NCBI GenBank assembly: GCA_013398055.1
Contig: VZRS01001737.1
Span: 8,539-72,538, forward strand
Length of the DNA stretch: 64,000 bases
Source: Ifrita kowaldi
Taxonomy: Eukaryota; Chordata; Aves; Passeriformes; Cinclosomatidae
Direction of reading: 5' to 3'
The notes beneath the pieces were generated by a model that saw only the letters and a program-made list of their open reading frames with translations, searched no databases and had not been told where the DNA came from. Positions 41,631 to 53,500 of this stretch are shown in pieces; positions within the stretch are counted from its first letter, which is position 1; the number at the start of each line of letters is the position of its first letter. A program made the translations under genes and the position numbers.

Positions 41631-44600
41631 ACTCTGAAAAAGGAAGGCCAGGAAGAAGGCAGGCTTAGGAAGAAATACCTCTCTGTTCTAAAACAGCGTA
41701 GAAAAGAGGAAACTGCAGAAACTCCCCTCACAGGACATTAGCATCCTATCATAACACACATGAACTGCAGCACTCAGGATCACAAGGATATTCATTTGTC
41801 CCAGCCATTCCAAACTCGGTTTGGTTACACATCATCTCCCCAGCCCAGGCCCTTCTAACAACAGAACAAAAAATATTTTGCATTTTTCCAACCCTTTTCC
41901 TTTCCCCTTGGGGCCTAGTTCAAAGCTCCTTTATGTCATTCTGACAGCACAATATAACTTTAGGCAGATAAACCCAGCCCAGTAAGAGATACACACCCTG
42001 TGCAAGACATCTTGCTGGCACTGCAAAGTTGGCAGTGCAAAAGATTTGCAGCTCCCTGTCTGCAAGTGAGACCAGGGATCAAGTGACAGGAGCAAGCATT
42101 GTGTGGAACAAGGCAGATCTGCTGCTGGTCAGCACCAGGGGACGTGAGCCCCTCTGCAGTTATGGTCAATGCTGCTAAACTTTTCTTCCCACCGCACAAA
42201 CCTTTCATCCCTTGGACTTCATGAGGACATCCCATTTTCCAGAAGCTACTGTGAACCTAGCAATTATCCTCCAGGAGCATTTTGTTTCCTCAGTGGGGTG
42301 AAAGAGAGCCCAGAGGCTTGCTCACATCTGTAAAACAACTAACCACCAGCCCAGCAGCAAACCCAAAGCCTGACCCTTTGGAGGACCAGAGATGGAGACC
42401 ATGCATCCTTACACCATGCCCAGGTACTCCTTGCTGAGGGAGAAGGAGCAACTCATCAGTCACCCATTTTACAGCCTCCTGGCTGCAGATTATTCAGATA
42501 AAACCCAGAGTGTGTTAAGGAAACTTTCCTGTCTGACCATCCAGGAGCCACTCTGTCAGTCACACTCCCCCCCATTCCAGACTTTCACTGCTAGGACCAA
42601 AGTTCCTTCAGAGTGGGTGGCTCCAGTGACCCCACGGGTGCCCCTCTTGGCTCGCTGCACACCCCACACTCACACAGTCAGACAGGGTTTCCTTACTGGC
42701 TCAGCCCTGGGTTTCCCACAGCAGTCTCAGATGTCTGGGTCCTCTAAGTAATTTAATTGTGGTACAGTAACACAAAACCAGCCTGACCTGGTGCCTTTGG
42801 GGAGGGATCCCCAACAAAAGCATTCCTGGGCTTTTATACTCTTACAGTTTGTGCACCCAGACAGTCTGGGGTCTTCTTGCTGAGTCATCAGCTCCTGCTG
42901 GATGTCTATGCCCTTTGCTGTCCAAAGGGTCAGCACCAGGTCACAGCCCCTTGCCTGGGGCTCCTGATATTTCCCCCACCCAGGGCACAACCTGTAGCTC
43001 ACACTGCAGCTGCACACCCAGCTATCAACACTGGGTGTATTCCTCAAGAAGTGCCAAAGATATTTGACTATTTTCACAGCACTGCGTGGTCATCACACAC
43101 CCTGCAACAACAGTGTTCCCTCGATTGGGCTTTAACCCTCAAGGAAAAGCTGTTCTTAGGGGACTCTGCAGAACTGGACCCCTGGTCACGGATGTTGGCT
43201 CTACACACAGATTTTATTCTAGCTAAACACAGCACAACATCTACTCACCTGGAAACACAGCTGCCCTACTCTGGGAAATTTCTCCCTCCTACTATTTCAC
43301 AATTCTCAGGATGACAACAATTACGCAAGAACAACCGTATAAGCACATGAAATGCTTACAGCTTCTAAGTAGGACTTTCCCCAAATTTCCCTTACCAGAG
43401 CACAGCTCCAAATCCTATGGCTCCCAGGTTTCAAGGCACACCAACCACCAGTCACTGCGCCTCTGTCCCTTCTCTCCATCACACCTTTGCCCTGCCAGAG
43501 ACCTACGAGACAAAACATGACGCACATGCGAGCAGGGGGCTGCTTCCACATGGACAGGCTGCTGTCCCCTTGGCCATCCAGGTAGGTATTTCCCCCATCT
43601 TGCCCACTAATTCAAATCTTGGCAGGAAAAGGGGAGCAAATGGCCTTGACAGGCTGTCAGTGATCTCTACCTTTTAGTAACTCAATACAGCACACTACCC
43701 CTTCCTAAAACGGCAGCAGGAGGATGTTCCACGGCTCTGGCATCCGAGTAAGACATTAACAAGATTGTTGGGCATCAAACAGGACTGCAGACTTTCCTTC
43801 AGAGCAGAGCAGGGCTCCAATTTATGACACAGATTTGATCCCTCTTCCAACTCAGCCATCCATCTGTGCCACAGATCACCATCACTCTCAAAACATAGCG
43901 CTCCTTACTACGACAGGCACGCGGTGAACAGATGAGCTCAAGGGCACAGCACCAGGAGAAAAACTGCACCTGTATAACAACTACAAGTAGTAGCACGCAG
44001 TTAAAAATCCTACAGGCAAAGCATTTAAAGGGGTAAACCCTCATTAAATCCTGGTGTTTATTTTCTGAGGAAGAGGTTAGAGGAACTCCTACTATTAAAC
44101 CTTGCCTACTCCTTTGTTTATAACAGCCTGCAAAGCAAACCAAGAAGCAGAGGACAAGAAGGCAACCACCACCCGAGTCCTGCATGATACATTGTTATCA
44201 GTACCACTCTAGTTCAGTTGCCTTTTGCTCGCCACTGCCAAGAAGCGAGTTCTTGAGAAGCAAAGCCACAGTTACTTGCAGTGATCAAAATCACTGCAGA
44301 TATCATCCCAACAGCAGCAGCAACACCGCGAACAGCAGCGAGACTCTCAGAGATTAACATACTATGGGTAAAAACACACACTATTTAACTGTAAACATCT
44401 AATAGCTAAAAAAAATTAGGCCAAATAAATACAGCTGGGATCCTGCCCTGACACCTGGCAAGGTGTATGAACTAAAAGCTGAGAAGCCTTGCAGGAAAGA
44501 GACTGGGGCATTGGAAATACCGATTTCCACAACTTCATCCTCACTCAGCAGGAGCCCAGCAGCTGCAGAGGGTGCAGCGAGAGAGAGGATGGTTGGGGTC

Positions 44601-45363
44601 CAATTCCCAGGGTGACCTTGAGGAAATCCCACAGTCTGTCCACATTTCCACTTTCCCCATCCACTGCATGAAGAGCACAATAACCTTGACCTACCTCAAA
44701 GAGGCACGGATCTGGCTTAGGAGAGTCTGCAAGGAGCTCAGAGGGGCTTAGATGCAGGACCTGCGCTGCGACCGGGGCGGTCAGAGAATCCTACGAATCG
44801 CCCCACAAATCAGAAGCCCCGGAGAAACTCGGAAATCGCTTTCAATATAAAAAGCTGCAGCTCCGGGGCACTAAAGGGCTCGGTGGAGCCGCACACGTGT
44901 CACCCGCAATTTCCCTGGCGCGGGCAGGGAGAGGAAGGCGCGCCGTGGCTGCAGCCCCCGCGCCCGGCCAGGGCAAGCCCCGCACCACGGCGAGCGGGGG
45001 ATCAACCCCGGGCACCCCGCGCAGGCAGAGGGACCCCCGCCCGGGGAGGGGCTGCGGAGACTTAAACCCCCAGGGTGAGGCGGGGAAGTGGCGGGCTAGG
45101 GGAGCCCGCAGCTCCGGGGAGGGGTACATGGGGAGCCCGCGGAGCCCGCAGCCCCCCGGGGCGAGGAGACGGCCCTCCAGGGCCCGGGGGCGCAGCAAGG
45201 GCGGCCGGCACACCCCCGAGATGAGGGGCCGGGGTAAGCGGCGGCGGGGCCGGTGCAGCAGGGGCCAGGCCGGGGTAGAAGAGCTGCATCCCGGCGGCAG
45301 GAGGGGTGTCGGGACCCCCGGCGGCGCCTCCCGAGGGCCGGGGAAGGGCCGTGCCGCACTTAC

Positions 45364-45388
45364 CGAGGCGGCGGCGGCGGCGGCGGCN
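45364..45388 (-). other. SLC25A22: Probable SLC25A22 non-coding exon 1 (5' UTR), 3' end only
   Basis: Read on the minus strand, a run of GCC triplets ends in CCTCG followed by a perfect GTAAGT donor (45358-45363), inside a CpG island. This is the usual look of a housekeeping-gene first exon, and it lies upstream of the start-codon exon with nothing else to claim it. The upstream edge cannot be placed: the next base is an N (45388), and beyond it the sequence is a CR1 element. No transcript evidence links this exon to SLC25A22, so the link is an inference. Confidence 0.55.
45367..45387. repeat. (CGG)n repeat next to an ambiguous base
   Basis: About seven GCG/CGG triplets in a row end at the single N of the window (45388). 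Repeats of this kind in a CpG island are hard to sequence and to assemble. Confidence 0.9.
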
Positions 45389-45389
45389 C

Positions 45390-45688
45390 GAGCGACAAGG
45401 GGGAGAAATAATAAATCTGTCATCTGTACCCGAGGGAACGGCCTGAAGTGTCAGGGGCAGGTTTAGGTTGGGGATTAGAATAAGGTTCTTCACCCACAGG
45501 GTGGTTGGGCACTGGAACAGGCTCCCCAGGGAAGCGGTCACAGCACCAAGCCTGACAGAGTTAAACAAATGTTTGGACAATGCTCTCAGGCACAGGGTGT
45601 GACTCCTGCGGTGTCCTGTGCAGGGCCAGGAGCTGGATTCGATGATCCTTGAGGGTCCTTTCCAACTCGGCATATTCTGTGATTCTGT
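45390..45688 (+). mobile_element. CR1 LINE 3' end, 5'-truncated
   Basis: The sequence has the avian CR1 3' region in sense orientation. An AGCGACAAGG-like start leads into GGTTCTTCACCCACAGGGTG and GGGCACTGGAACAGGCTCCC, and it closes with TTCCAACTCGGCATATTCTG and TGATTCTGT. The final ATTCTGTGATTCTGT is the short tandem tail typical of CR1. No open reading frame remains. It starts within a few bases of the N at 45388. Confidence 0.88.
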
Positions 45689-45959
45689 CATTCCCTTCAG
45701 GATAGCAGTCAGGCCAGCTGTGCCTGTTGGGTCACCACGCTGTGCTGCCTGCACCTTACCCCTCAGGAAAGCCACCATAACACTGGCAGGCTTTGATTTT
45801 TGGGGTTAGCAGGCTCCACTGTGGAGCTGGAGCTCTTAGGAGCATTATGGGGCCTGAGTCCTTGCTGGGACAAAACATCCACAGAGACCGCTTCAGCAGG
45901 CCTTGGAAACTAAGTATGCAGGCAAGGAGGACAGCGGCAGCTAGACAGATCTCTGTGCC

Positions 45960-46161
45960 TCTTGGGATGACCAAGTTCTTTGTGGTGAGGGTGGTGAGGC
46001 ACTGGAACAGGTTGCCCAGAGCAGCTGTGGATGCCCCATCCCCAGCAGTGTTCAAGGCCAGTCTGGATAGGGTTCTGAGTAACCTGGTCCAGTGGAACGT
46101 GTCCACTAGAATGAGATGATCTTTAAGGTCTCTTCCAACCCAAACCATCCTGTGATTCTGT
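45960..46161 (+). mobile_element. CR1 LINE 3' end, second copy
   Basis: A second, diverged CR1 end lies in the same orientation. Landmarks are GGCACTGGAACAGGTTGCCC, the GATGATCTTTAAGGTCTCTT block and the end CCAACCCAAACCATCCTGTG followed by ATTCTG. It differs from the first copy in its internal sequence, so it is a separate insertion from another CR1 subfamily and not a duplication. Confidence 0.87.
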
Positions 46162-49100
46162 AACATCCACAGGTGTGACACCACCAGGGAGAGAGGGGAA
46201 GATCTCCAGGGGAATACATCTCTAAGAGCCTCCCTCATCGCTCACATCCACCAGGCCCTAGGTGAGTGTGGGATTACCAGCTCTGTACCAAGGGCCCATG
46301 GAAGCTAGCAGAGCAGGAATGCACACAAGCATGCTCCCAGGAGCATGTAGGGCTAATGAGGACATTGTGTACACAGGAGAAGTGACAATTACATGGAGTC
46401 GTGATGAACAGCCCAGAAACATCACAGTTGTTCACACACCTGCAAACAAGAGGAACTTGTTATCACAGTCAGGGACCTGGAACCCAAGGTGATGAGAAGA
46501 TGTAAACCAGAGGCCCGTGAAGCTTCAGAAGCCAAAGCTAATGAGTTGGATGTAGGTGAAAAGGGGATCAGCTTTTCTCGTATGCTTTTCAGCCTGGGCT
46601 GAACAAAACATGAGAAGATACATCACAGGAGATGGAAAGCTCACTCCAGAAGGATGGTGCCTGACCAAGGAAGACCTGTGTGCTGTGGCCATTTTATGGG
46701 CATATATTGGACGAGCATCCAGCACAAAAGAAAAATGCAAGTGTGGGAGGGAGATGCCAGAACAGTCTATCCAACCACACAGCCTTTCTCCACCATGTCC
46801 TTGGAAAAACAGGCAGCAAGGCCTGGGTTGCAGGCAGGCTGCTGTGGTGGGCACTGCTGCAGGAATCCCCAGTTTGGGGAACAGCAAAACAATGTGGGGG
46901 AGTTGTGGTTACCCCTTCTCACTCCCCAGCTGCAAAACTGCGTCCCACCCCTTTCCCTGGTCATGGCTCATCCCTTTGTAAAGGCATGAGTGGGTTTCAC
47001 TGTGCTGTACCCTCTCAGTCAACAGCTGAACTGAACTCAGCGTGGCTTGGGGTATGGATGTTACTGTTTATCACAGCATAGATGTGCTGGCAGGACAATA
47101 CCATCCCCTGGCAAAGAAGAGGTTAACACTGTCCATCTTTGTGCTGTGTCTCAGGAGGACTGCAATCACACATTTTTATTTTTGGTTCTGCTGCATAAAA
47201 ACAACTGCTCTTTGTAACCTGCATGGCACAAAGGACCCGTTTCTTCCGGCAGCATTTCAGAGAGGGGATAAAAAAAGGAAGCAGAGGAAGAAAGTTCACA
47301 TTCAGTGAGTGCCAGGTTGTCAAGGTTTCCTCTGCTTTCAGACAGACATTTTTTCTCCTGGCAGACACAAAAGAGATTTAAAACTGTTTGGTACAAAATG
47401 GAGCTTCAAAAGCAGCACTGTCTGTGTCTGATACAAGGTGAAGAGCATAGCTCAGGACCTCCTGTACGAGGCAACACTGTAGTCATCGTGGCATGCACCA
47501 GAGCATTATACTGGGTCTGTGCTCGGCTTGTCACAAAGCTTGTCCTGTGTGAGTCTCAAAATCCTGCACTGCTTTCAGCCTGCCTCCCAGAGTGGCTGTG
47601 GGCTGGTTCAGCCCTTCAAGGACATGGGTCAAGTTCGGTCTGCTGCAAAGAAAGAGGCTTTCACGAGGTCTTGCTTTTCAGTTTCCTTCCCCATTTGTAT
47701 TGTTTTCTGTTTTAATAAATTGTGGAGTACCAGTGAAATCCCCAAGTGCCTGATGAGTGTGGGTATTAAACCAACGCTTAAAAAAGTAAAATTGGGCAAG
47801 CTTGGTCTCTGCTCCCTTGGCCTGGTGGCCGTTCTGGACATGATTCTCAGAGCACTGGTAGACAATTTAATGATAAATATTGAAGAGGCAGTAACGTAAT
47901 TAGCTCCAGTCAACATTGTTTTCTGGAAAAATCAATCCCAACCAAGCCTGATCTTGTTCTCCGTTGAGACCACAGGATGTGTTGCCAAAGGTAACGGCAC
48001 AGAGGTGCTAGGGGAGGCACCCAGGGTACAGCCAAACAGAATGAATAAAATGAACAGAATTACAGCTGGCCATTGACTTGGATGGCAGGAAGCACCCAGA
48101 AACCACTGACCCAGCAGGTCTGGTTTCATTTTCTGTGCAGATACTTGACAGTACAGAAGCGAGAGAGGATGTGGATGCAGCTGGAGAGTGCGAGAAGGGG
48201 ACAGCTAAACCCCAAACCCAGTTCTGCTGTCCCCAGGAGCTCAAGCTGCAAGACCACGCTGGTGAACCAGTGAACATGGTCTGTCTGTCCTCTCTGGCCA
48301 TTACTCCTTGAAAAGAGGCTGCAGACACCTTCTTAGTAGCTATTTGATTCAAATGTTAAACAACTAGTGGTAATAAAGTCCCTGATGCTCAAAGCACACA
48401 AGTGTGTGTAAAAAAAAAATAAAGTAGAATTTTTTTCCTTTTTTAAGTGACGTTTAGAGCAGCTGGGTTGACCCTGGCATGCTAATGAGTATCACGTCGT
48501 GAGCTGGCTTAAACAATGGCCCAGCTCCTGCAACACATCCTGCAGTGAGCAGCAGCATCTCGCAGTGCCCAGTGCCGGTGAGGCTCCAGCCTCGGGGCTG
48601 CCTGACACCCAGCAGCCCTCATTCCCTGGCTGTCCACAGCATGTGCCACAGCAGCAGTGCCTCGGCTCCCTTGGCAGCCAGCACAGGCTCCCACGCTCAG
48701 CACAGATGACACAAGGGAAAGCAATCTCATGCCCTCCATGCTTATCTCCTGGATAAAACAGTGAGGCACTTTTGTTTATTGAGTGCTGATGAATGGCGCT
48801 GTCTTGGCTGTGAGATCGGCCTCCAGATCCCACTCTGGGCACAGCTGCTGGCAGGGAGCCTGCAGCTGCAGCCACCTATTGCCCTGAGAGCCTTTCAGCA
48901 GGGCTTTCCCCTTAGACCCAGGGAGAAAACGACTCACAGCATCCCACTATATGCATCTGTCCCCATGCAGAGGTGGCATCGGATTTATGGGGCACTGATC
49001 ACTCTTTTCCCCTGGGGTGTATGGCCCAAGAGTGCAGTTGGGTGCCAAAGAATGCAGTTTGCTCCAGGATTTTTCAGTGTTCCTCACTCTCCACAGCTCG

Positions 49101-50538
49101 TCTCTCCTTTCAGCAGCTGACAAACAACCATGGGGAATGTGCATTGGCAGTAACCTGCATGGCTGTTTCTTGGGGGGCAGAAAGGTGAGATGGCTCTGTG
49201 CTGCCAGGACGGAGGGTGAAGTGCATGCTGAGGACACTGTCACCCCGCCATGGGTGAAACAGCTGGACCTCAGGGAGAGTCACAGTTCCCAGGCTTGCTG
49301 CCTCACCAAGAGCTGCAGCCAGCTCCTTCAGGGCCATGTTATTTTAGGACCCCAAAAAGCTGATGGATCCATTTGTGACTGCCTCTGCCTTCCAGCCATC
49401 ATTCGTGCACAGCAGTTGTCACAAAATAGCCTGTTTAAGCAGCAGGATTTTCTTTACTCTGCCCAGACTGCAGCCACATCATCTCTTGTAAGGGACTTTT
49501 GAGGAGGAGACACTGTATCTTCTTGCTCCTTTCAATGCACCAGGATGGAAGCAGCACTGGGATTGTCACTCAGCCTGATGCTCCTGCAACACATGAAGAC
49601 TGTGCAGACAGCAGGAGACAGAAACTTGCAATGTTGAGAGGGAGCAGCTACAATCAATATCACAAGCCATGCTTGTTCTCAGCTCTGGCCTTGGGCAGAT
49701 GCTAAGAATCACAAGGATTTCCATTTTTCTCCAGCCTGGAGGGAAAAAAACCAGAACCGTTTGTCCTGAACCATTGCTGCTTCCAGAGAAAGTAAAATCC
49801 TCCAAGGATGTGGCTGAAGAGGCAGCAAGGTGAAGATTCATACCTAAGCTCATGTCCTCCCCCGGCTATTCTGTTACTACCTCCCTCATCCAGCTTTCCT
49901 GTCCTACTTCTCACTGTAATCTAAAGCTTCTCTCCATCAGCCCAGCAAGGCAGAATTAGAATGCTAACCACCCAGGCTCATCAGCCAGGTCTCTTCTTCA
50001 CATGATAGGGAGAGATGGGTGACTCCACAGGGGCTGCAGCCACCCCCTGCATAAGTCCCACTCTCTTCTGGACATGCAGATTTGCTGTTTCTGAACCTGG
50101 TGATGCTAAACACCACCAGAAGACCAGGTCTGGCCTGTGGCAGAAGCCTGGCAGAGACAGCGTGGCTGGGACACATCTGGGGTTACTCAGATCACTGTGT
50201 GATCCTGTTCATACCCAAAGCTTTAAGTTCTTCCTGCTGCCTTGTCCCACAGGTGAGTCTGCCACACCCTAGTACTTCTTTTGATTGGGAAAAAGGTTTC
50301 CTGCATTAGGATGGAAAACTCAAATCATTTCTTAAGCTATTCGTGGGGTCTTTTAGAAATTCCAAGGTTTACCCTTGCTGCTTCAAGCAGAGGGCTGGCA
50401 GGGTTGTAGAAGCAGCTTGGGCAGCTAAGAGATGATGAATATTATCTTGCTGTTTTCCCAAGTCACTCACTAAATATCTGTAGACAGCATCTCTCAAGCT
50501 CTCATGTCCTGTTAGCAAAATCAAACCTGCCCAACTTC

Positions 50539-50590
50539 ATGGAATCACACAGTGGTTTGGGTTGCAAGGGACTTTAAAGATCCAACTCAC
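50539..50590 (-). mobile_element. Short CR1 3'-end fragment
   Basis: ATGGAATCACACAGTGGTTT and the following GGGTTGCAAGGGACTTTAAA match the reverse complement of the CR1 terminus. Only about 50 bases are recognisable, and the bases further along are not clearly CR1. Confidence 0.65.
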
Positions 50591-53500
50591 CTGCCAGCTG
50601 AGCAGGCTGTTCTCGGTTGTGCCCAGTGTATCTTCCTGGGCCTCCTGCGACCCAGCAGCTGATGGCCACTCATGGCCTGCCCCAAGATGTGGCTCCACCA
50701 GGTGACCCAGCACATGGGACTTTGTGTGCCCAGCCAGGAGATACATCCAGCTGCATCTCTCTGCTGAGACACAGTGAAAACAGGGCAGAGCAGATGTTTT
50801 CAAGCTTGATATGCCCAGAGTAGAAATCCTGTCTCCCGCTTTGAGCAGTGCTACCTGGTTTGTTTTGGGTTACCACTGGAATTCTCAGTCCAGGAGTGAA
50901 GCTCAGCCACATGGCTCTGAGGAGATGTTCAAGCAGCAGCTGCCTCCTCCGACCCTTGCAAGTGTGGTCTCCTCTTATCCACTGGGCTTCAGCAGAAACA
51001 AAATTTGCAGCCTTTTCTAGAGATAGCAAGTAGAGATGTCTGATCTGCTTCCTCTGCCTGCTTTGTTTCTCCACATGCTCTGTTGCTGCTGTCTGATTCA
51101 ACTCTTGCCTGAGAAAGGCAGCCCCAAATCTCTCGCTCCTTCCACATGGGAATGCATTCAGCTTTCCATATTCCTTTGCTTTTTAGAGGATTTGTTTCCC
51201 CACCAATTTAATCAATCACTTTCTGAACACGACATTTACGTTTTGGCCTCAAACATCTCACAGCAAAGAGTCAGCATTAGAACTGTGCATAGTGGGGGAA
51301 AATAGTACCCACTTTTGCTGATTTGCAGGTGATACTGGACTATTTCGTTTGGTGCCACCTAGTTGAGAAACAGTGGATGGCAACCACATATTCACAGTCT
51401 TCATCCTTTCCCAGGAGATGCAATACTTTGCTGTAAGAAAAGAGTTAAAAATACTCTGTAGTACTCATCTCTGGGCATCCTTCCTGCCCGTTGCACATTT
51501 TCCAGTTCCACTGTCTCCTGTCTGGAAAAGATAAGAACCCACTGGTGTTCAATGAGCAAACCAAACAAAATGATCTTAGCTCCAGCCTCCCAAAACAAAC
51601 TTCTAGGTGAGTTCAACCTACTGCGAGACAGGAAGCACAGAGGCATGGTCATGGTGTCTACCTGGTTTCTGCATTTCCCAGTCACTGAGTTCTTTCAAGG
51701 TAGCTGGAAACTGAAACAAGGGTCAAACTCTCCTCATGGATTTTCAGGACATGCAGATTTACAGAAAAATGGTGCTTTAAGAACATACAGTTTATTTCTG
51801 CAGAGTTCAGGAAATGAGCACACACTTAATTGCAGCAAATGATGTTTTCTTCATTTTAACAATACCAACTGATACGTGTTGTGGGCTCACTTTGAGGCAG
51901 CCCTGGGCTGGGGTTCTGAAGCACCAGTGACTGCAAACGAGTCCCACTCCTTTCCCAGTGAAAGCTACTCTTGCTTTAAAGGCTGAAAACATGGGGTGAT
52001 CCTCCCTTGGGAGGAAAATAGTGAATTTAAGGGCCATCAGATTTCCTTTCCCTTTTAAAAAACCCAGCAGTACGACACTGTCAAGTATGGATGTGAGTGC
52101 GTACCAAGCAGCAGGAAATCGTACGAACTGGGTATCTTGTAATGCTCCCTCAGTTTTGGCATCAAGCTCAGTAGGTTCATGGCTGAACCATCCAGTCCTC
52201 AGTGCACCACAGAGATCTCCTTTCCTTTATCAGAGCAATCCTATGGATGTGCCAAGTTTTACAGTATTGCTGCCTGCCCACAGTAAACAGAGAAGCTGAA
52301 CACAGCCCCTGTGGGCTCCGACTCAACTTCGTATTTCAGTCAGGTCTTTTACTGGGAATTATACAGCATTTTACTGACAGGACTGTGTAAACAGTTTAAC
52401 CCCCTGCAGAATATAATCAGGCTTTCCCTTGTACTTTTCATGGAATTAATAAACTGATTTGAGCTTTGCCTGGGCTTTCATTTCTCAGTTTATTTTTTTA
52501 TTAATATCTGTAGGAGCTAGATCTGTGTTCTGGCAGTCAGAGGACTGTCATGGTTAGAAGAAACTGGAAGTGGAGGGTGGTATGTGGGAAACACACTGTT
52601 CACCTCCCAGGTCATTCTGCTGGAGATCTGTGAGTTTATGAAGTAGAAAAGGGTTTAATTATGAGAGTTAAAGAGCTATAAATGTTACAGCCAAAAAAGG
52701 AGAAAAAAATGTTCCTACTCCCAAACAATTTCTTGCTTTAAATTTGTTTTTTGCAAGTAGGCTTTTCCTGGTAAAAATTTATTTGGGAGAATTTTGGACA
52801 CATCAGGATCATGCACACTAAAAACTGTAAAATCTGCCAGATCATCTGTAGGACACTGTAAGGTGCATATTAGGCACCAGGAAAAGCCAGATAGCTGGAA
52901 AGGGAAAGATACTAGTCCAATATGTGATGAATTCATGACAGAAGTCAGAAAGGAATGCTATTATTTTGATTCAAAAGATAAATGCCAGGTTAGTTCTTTC
53001 TTTTGCTGTTTGAACCATCTACTGCAACTGTTACCAGCCATAGCAGCTACAGGCTTATGAAAGACTTACTGTGCCTCAAAGAGATTATTGATAAAGATAA
53101 CACACCTCAAAATAATGTTTTCCCTTGACTCTCATCCAGCTCAAATATTTGCTGCCAAGTCAGCTGAGGAAAGAGCAGTTGAACAGTTGCTCTGACTTCC
53201 CGCCAGCACCTCGGCGTCCTCAGCTGGGTGCTTGCATTGGTGTCACTTCAAGGAGAAAGCCAGATGCCTGCAAGGAGGCCCAGCCCAGTGGCTACCACTC
53301 AGCAGGGAAAGACTGGAGATAACAACCCCTGTCTGGGGTAGTTACTTACCTTTCCTCAAGTTATCAGCCCAAATCCTGAAGAGCTGTTCTACTGATGATA
53401 CTGTCTAGGGTTTGTTATCTGCTGTTGCCTGGCCCGGCTGCAGCCCGGTGCAAGAGTAACCTGAACACCTGGCACTAACCTTCCTCTCTCCTGGCACCAA

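Larger units (their letters stand above)
22327..45363 (-). other. SLC25A22: SLC25A22 first intron, about 23 kb
   Basis: It is inferred as the intron between the CpG-island exon (donor GTAAGT at 45358-45363) and the start-codon exon. It contains a degenerate CR1 internal fragment (about 31270-32445), an 11-bp inverted repeat (24724-24749), A-rich low-complexity tracts near 33664 and 41561, and an AT/AC microsatellite near 30201. Extra non-coding 5' exons may be hidden here, and sequence alone cannot show them. Confidence 0.65.
44760..45390. promoter_or_regulatory. CpG island
   Basis: The stretch is strikingly rich in G, C and CpG compared with everything around it. It contains a GGGGCGG box at 44774-44780 and CGG repeats. 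It covers the inferred exon 1 and the first 600 bases of intron 1 of SLC25A22. It stops abruptly at the N at 45388, so the upstream half expected of a promoter island is absent. The 189- to 238-residue frames across it are Pro/Arg/Gly-rich and probably non-coding. Confidence 0.85.

Noticed and set aside
44842..45778. Long frames of 189-238 codons on both strands across the CpG island
   Set aside because: They are Gly/Pro/Arg/Ala-rich products of GC-rich DNA. They cross an N, a CGG repeat and a CR1 element, and overlap each other on opposite strands. No domain is visible.
46556..46981. 141-codon plus-strand frame as a real gene
   Set aside because: No family recognised, no splice or promoter support. 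Kept only as a low-interest observation.
47714..52453. AATAAA signals on the plus strand (47714, 48372, 48418, 52448) as ends of an unknown gene
   Set aside because: The motif is expected often by chance in AT-rich DNA, similar signals occur on the minus strand in the same region, and no plus-strand exon was found.
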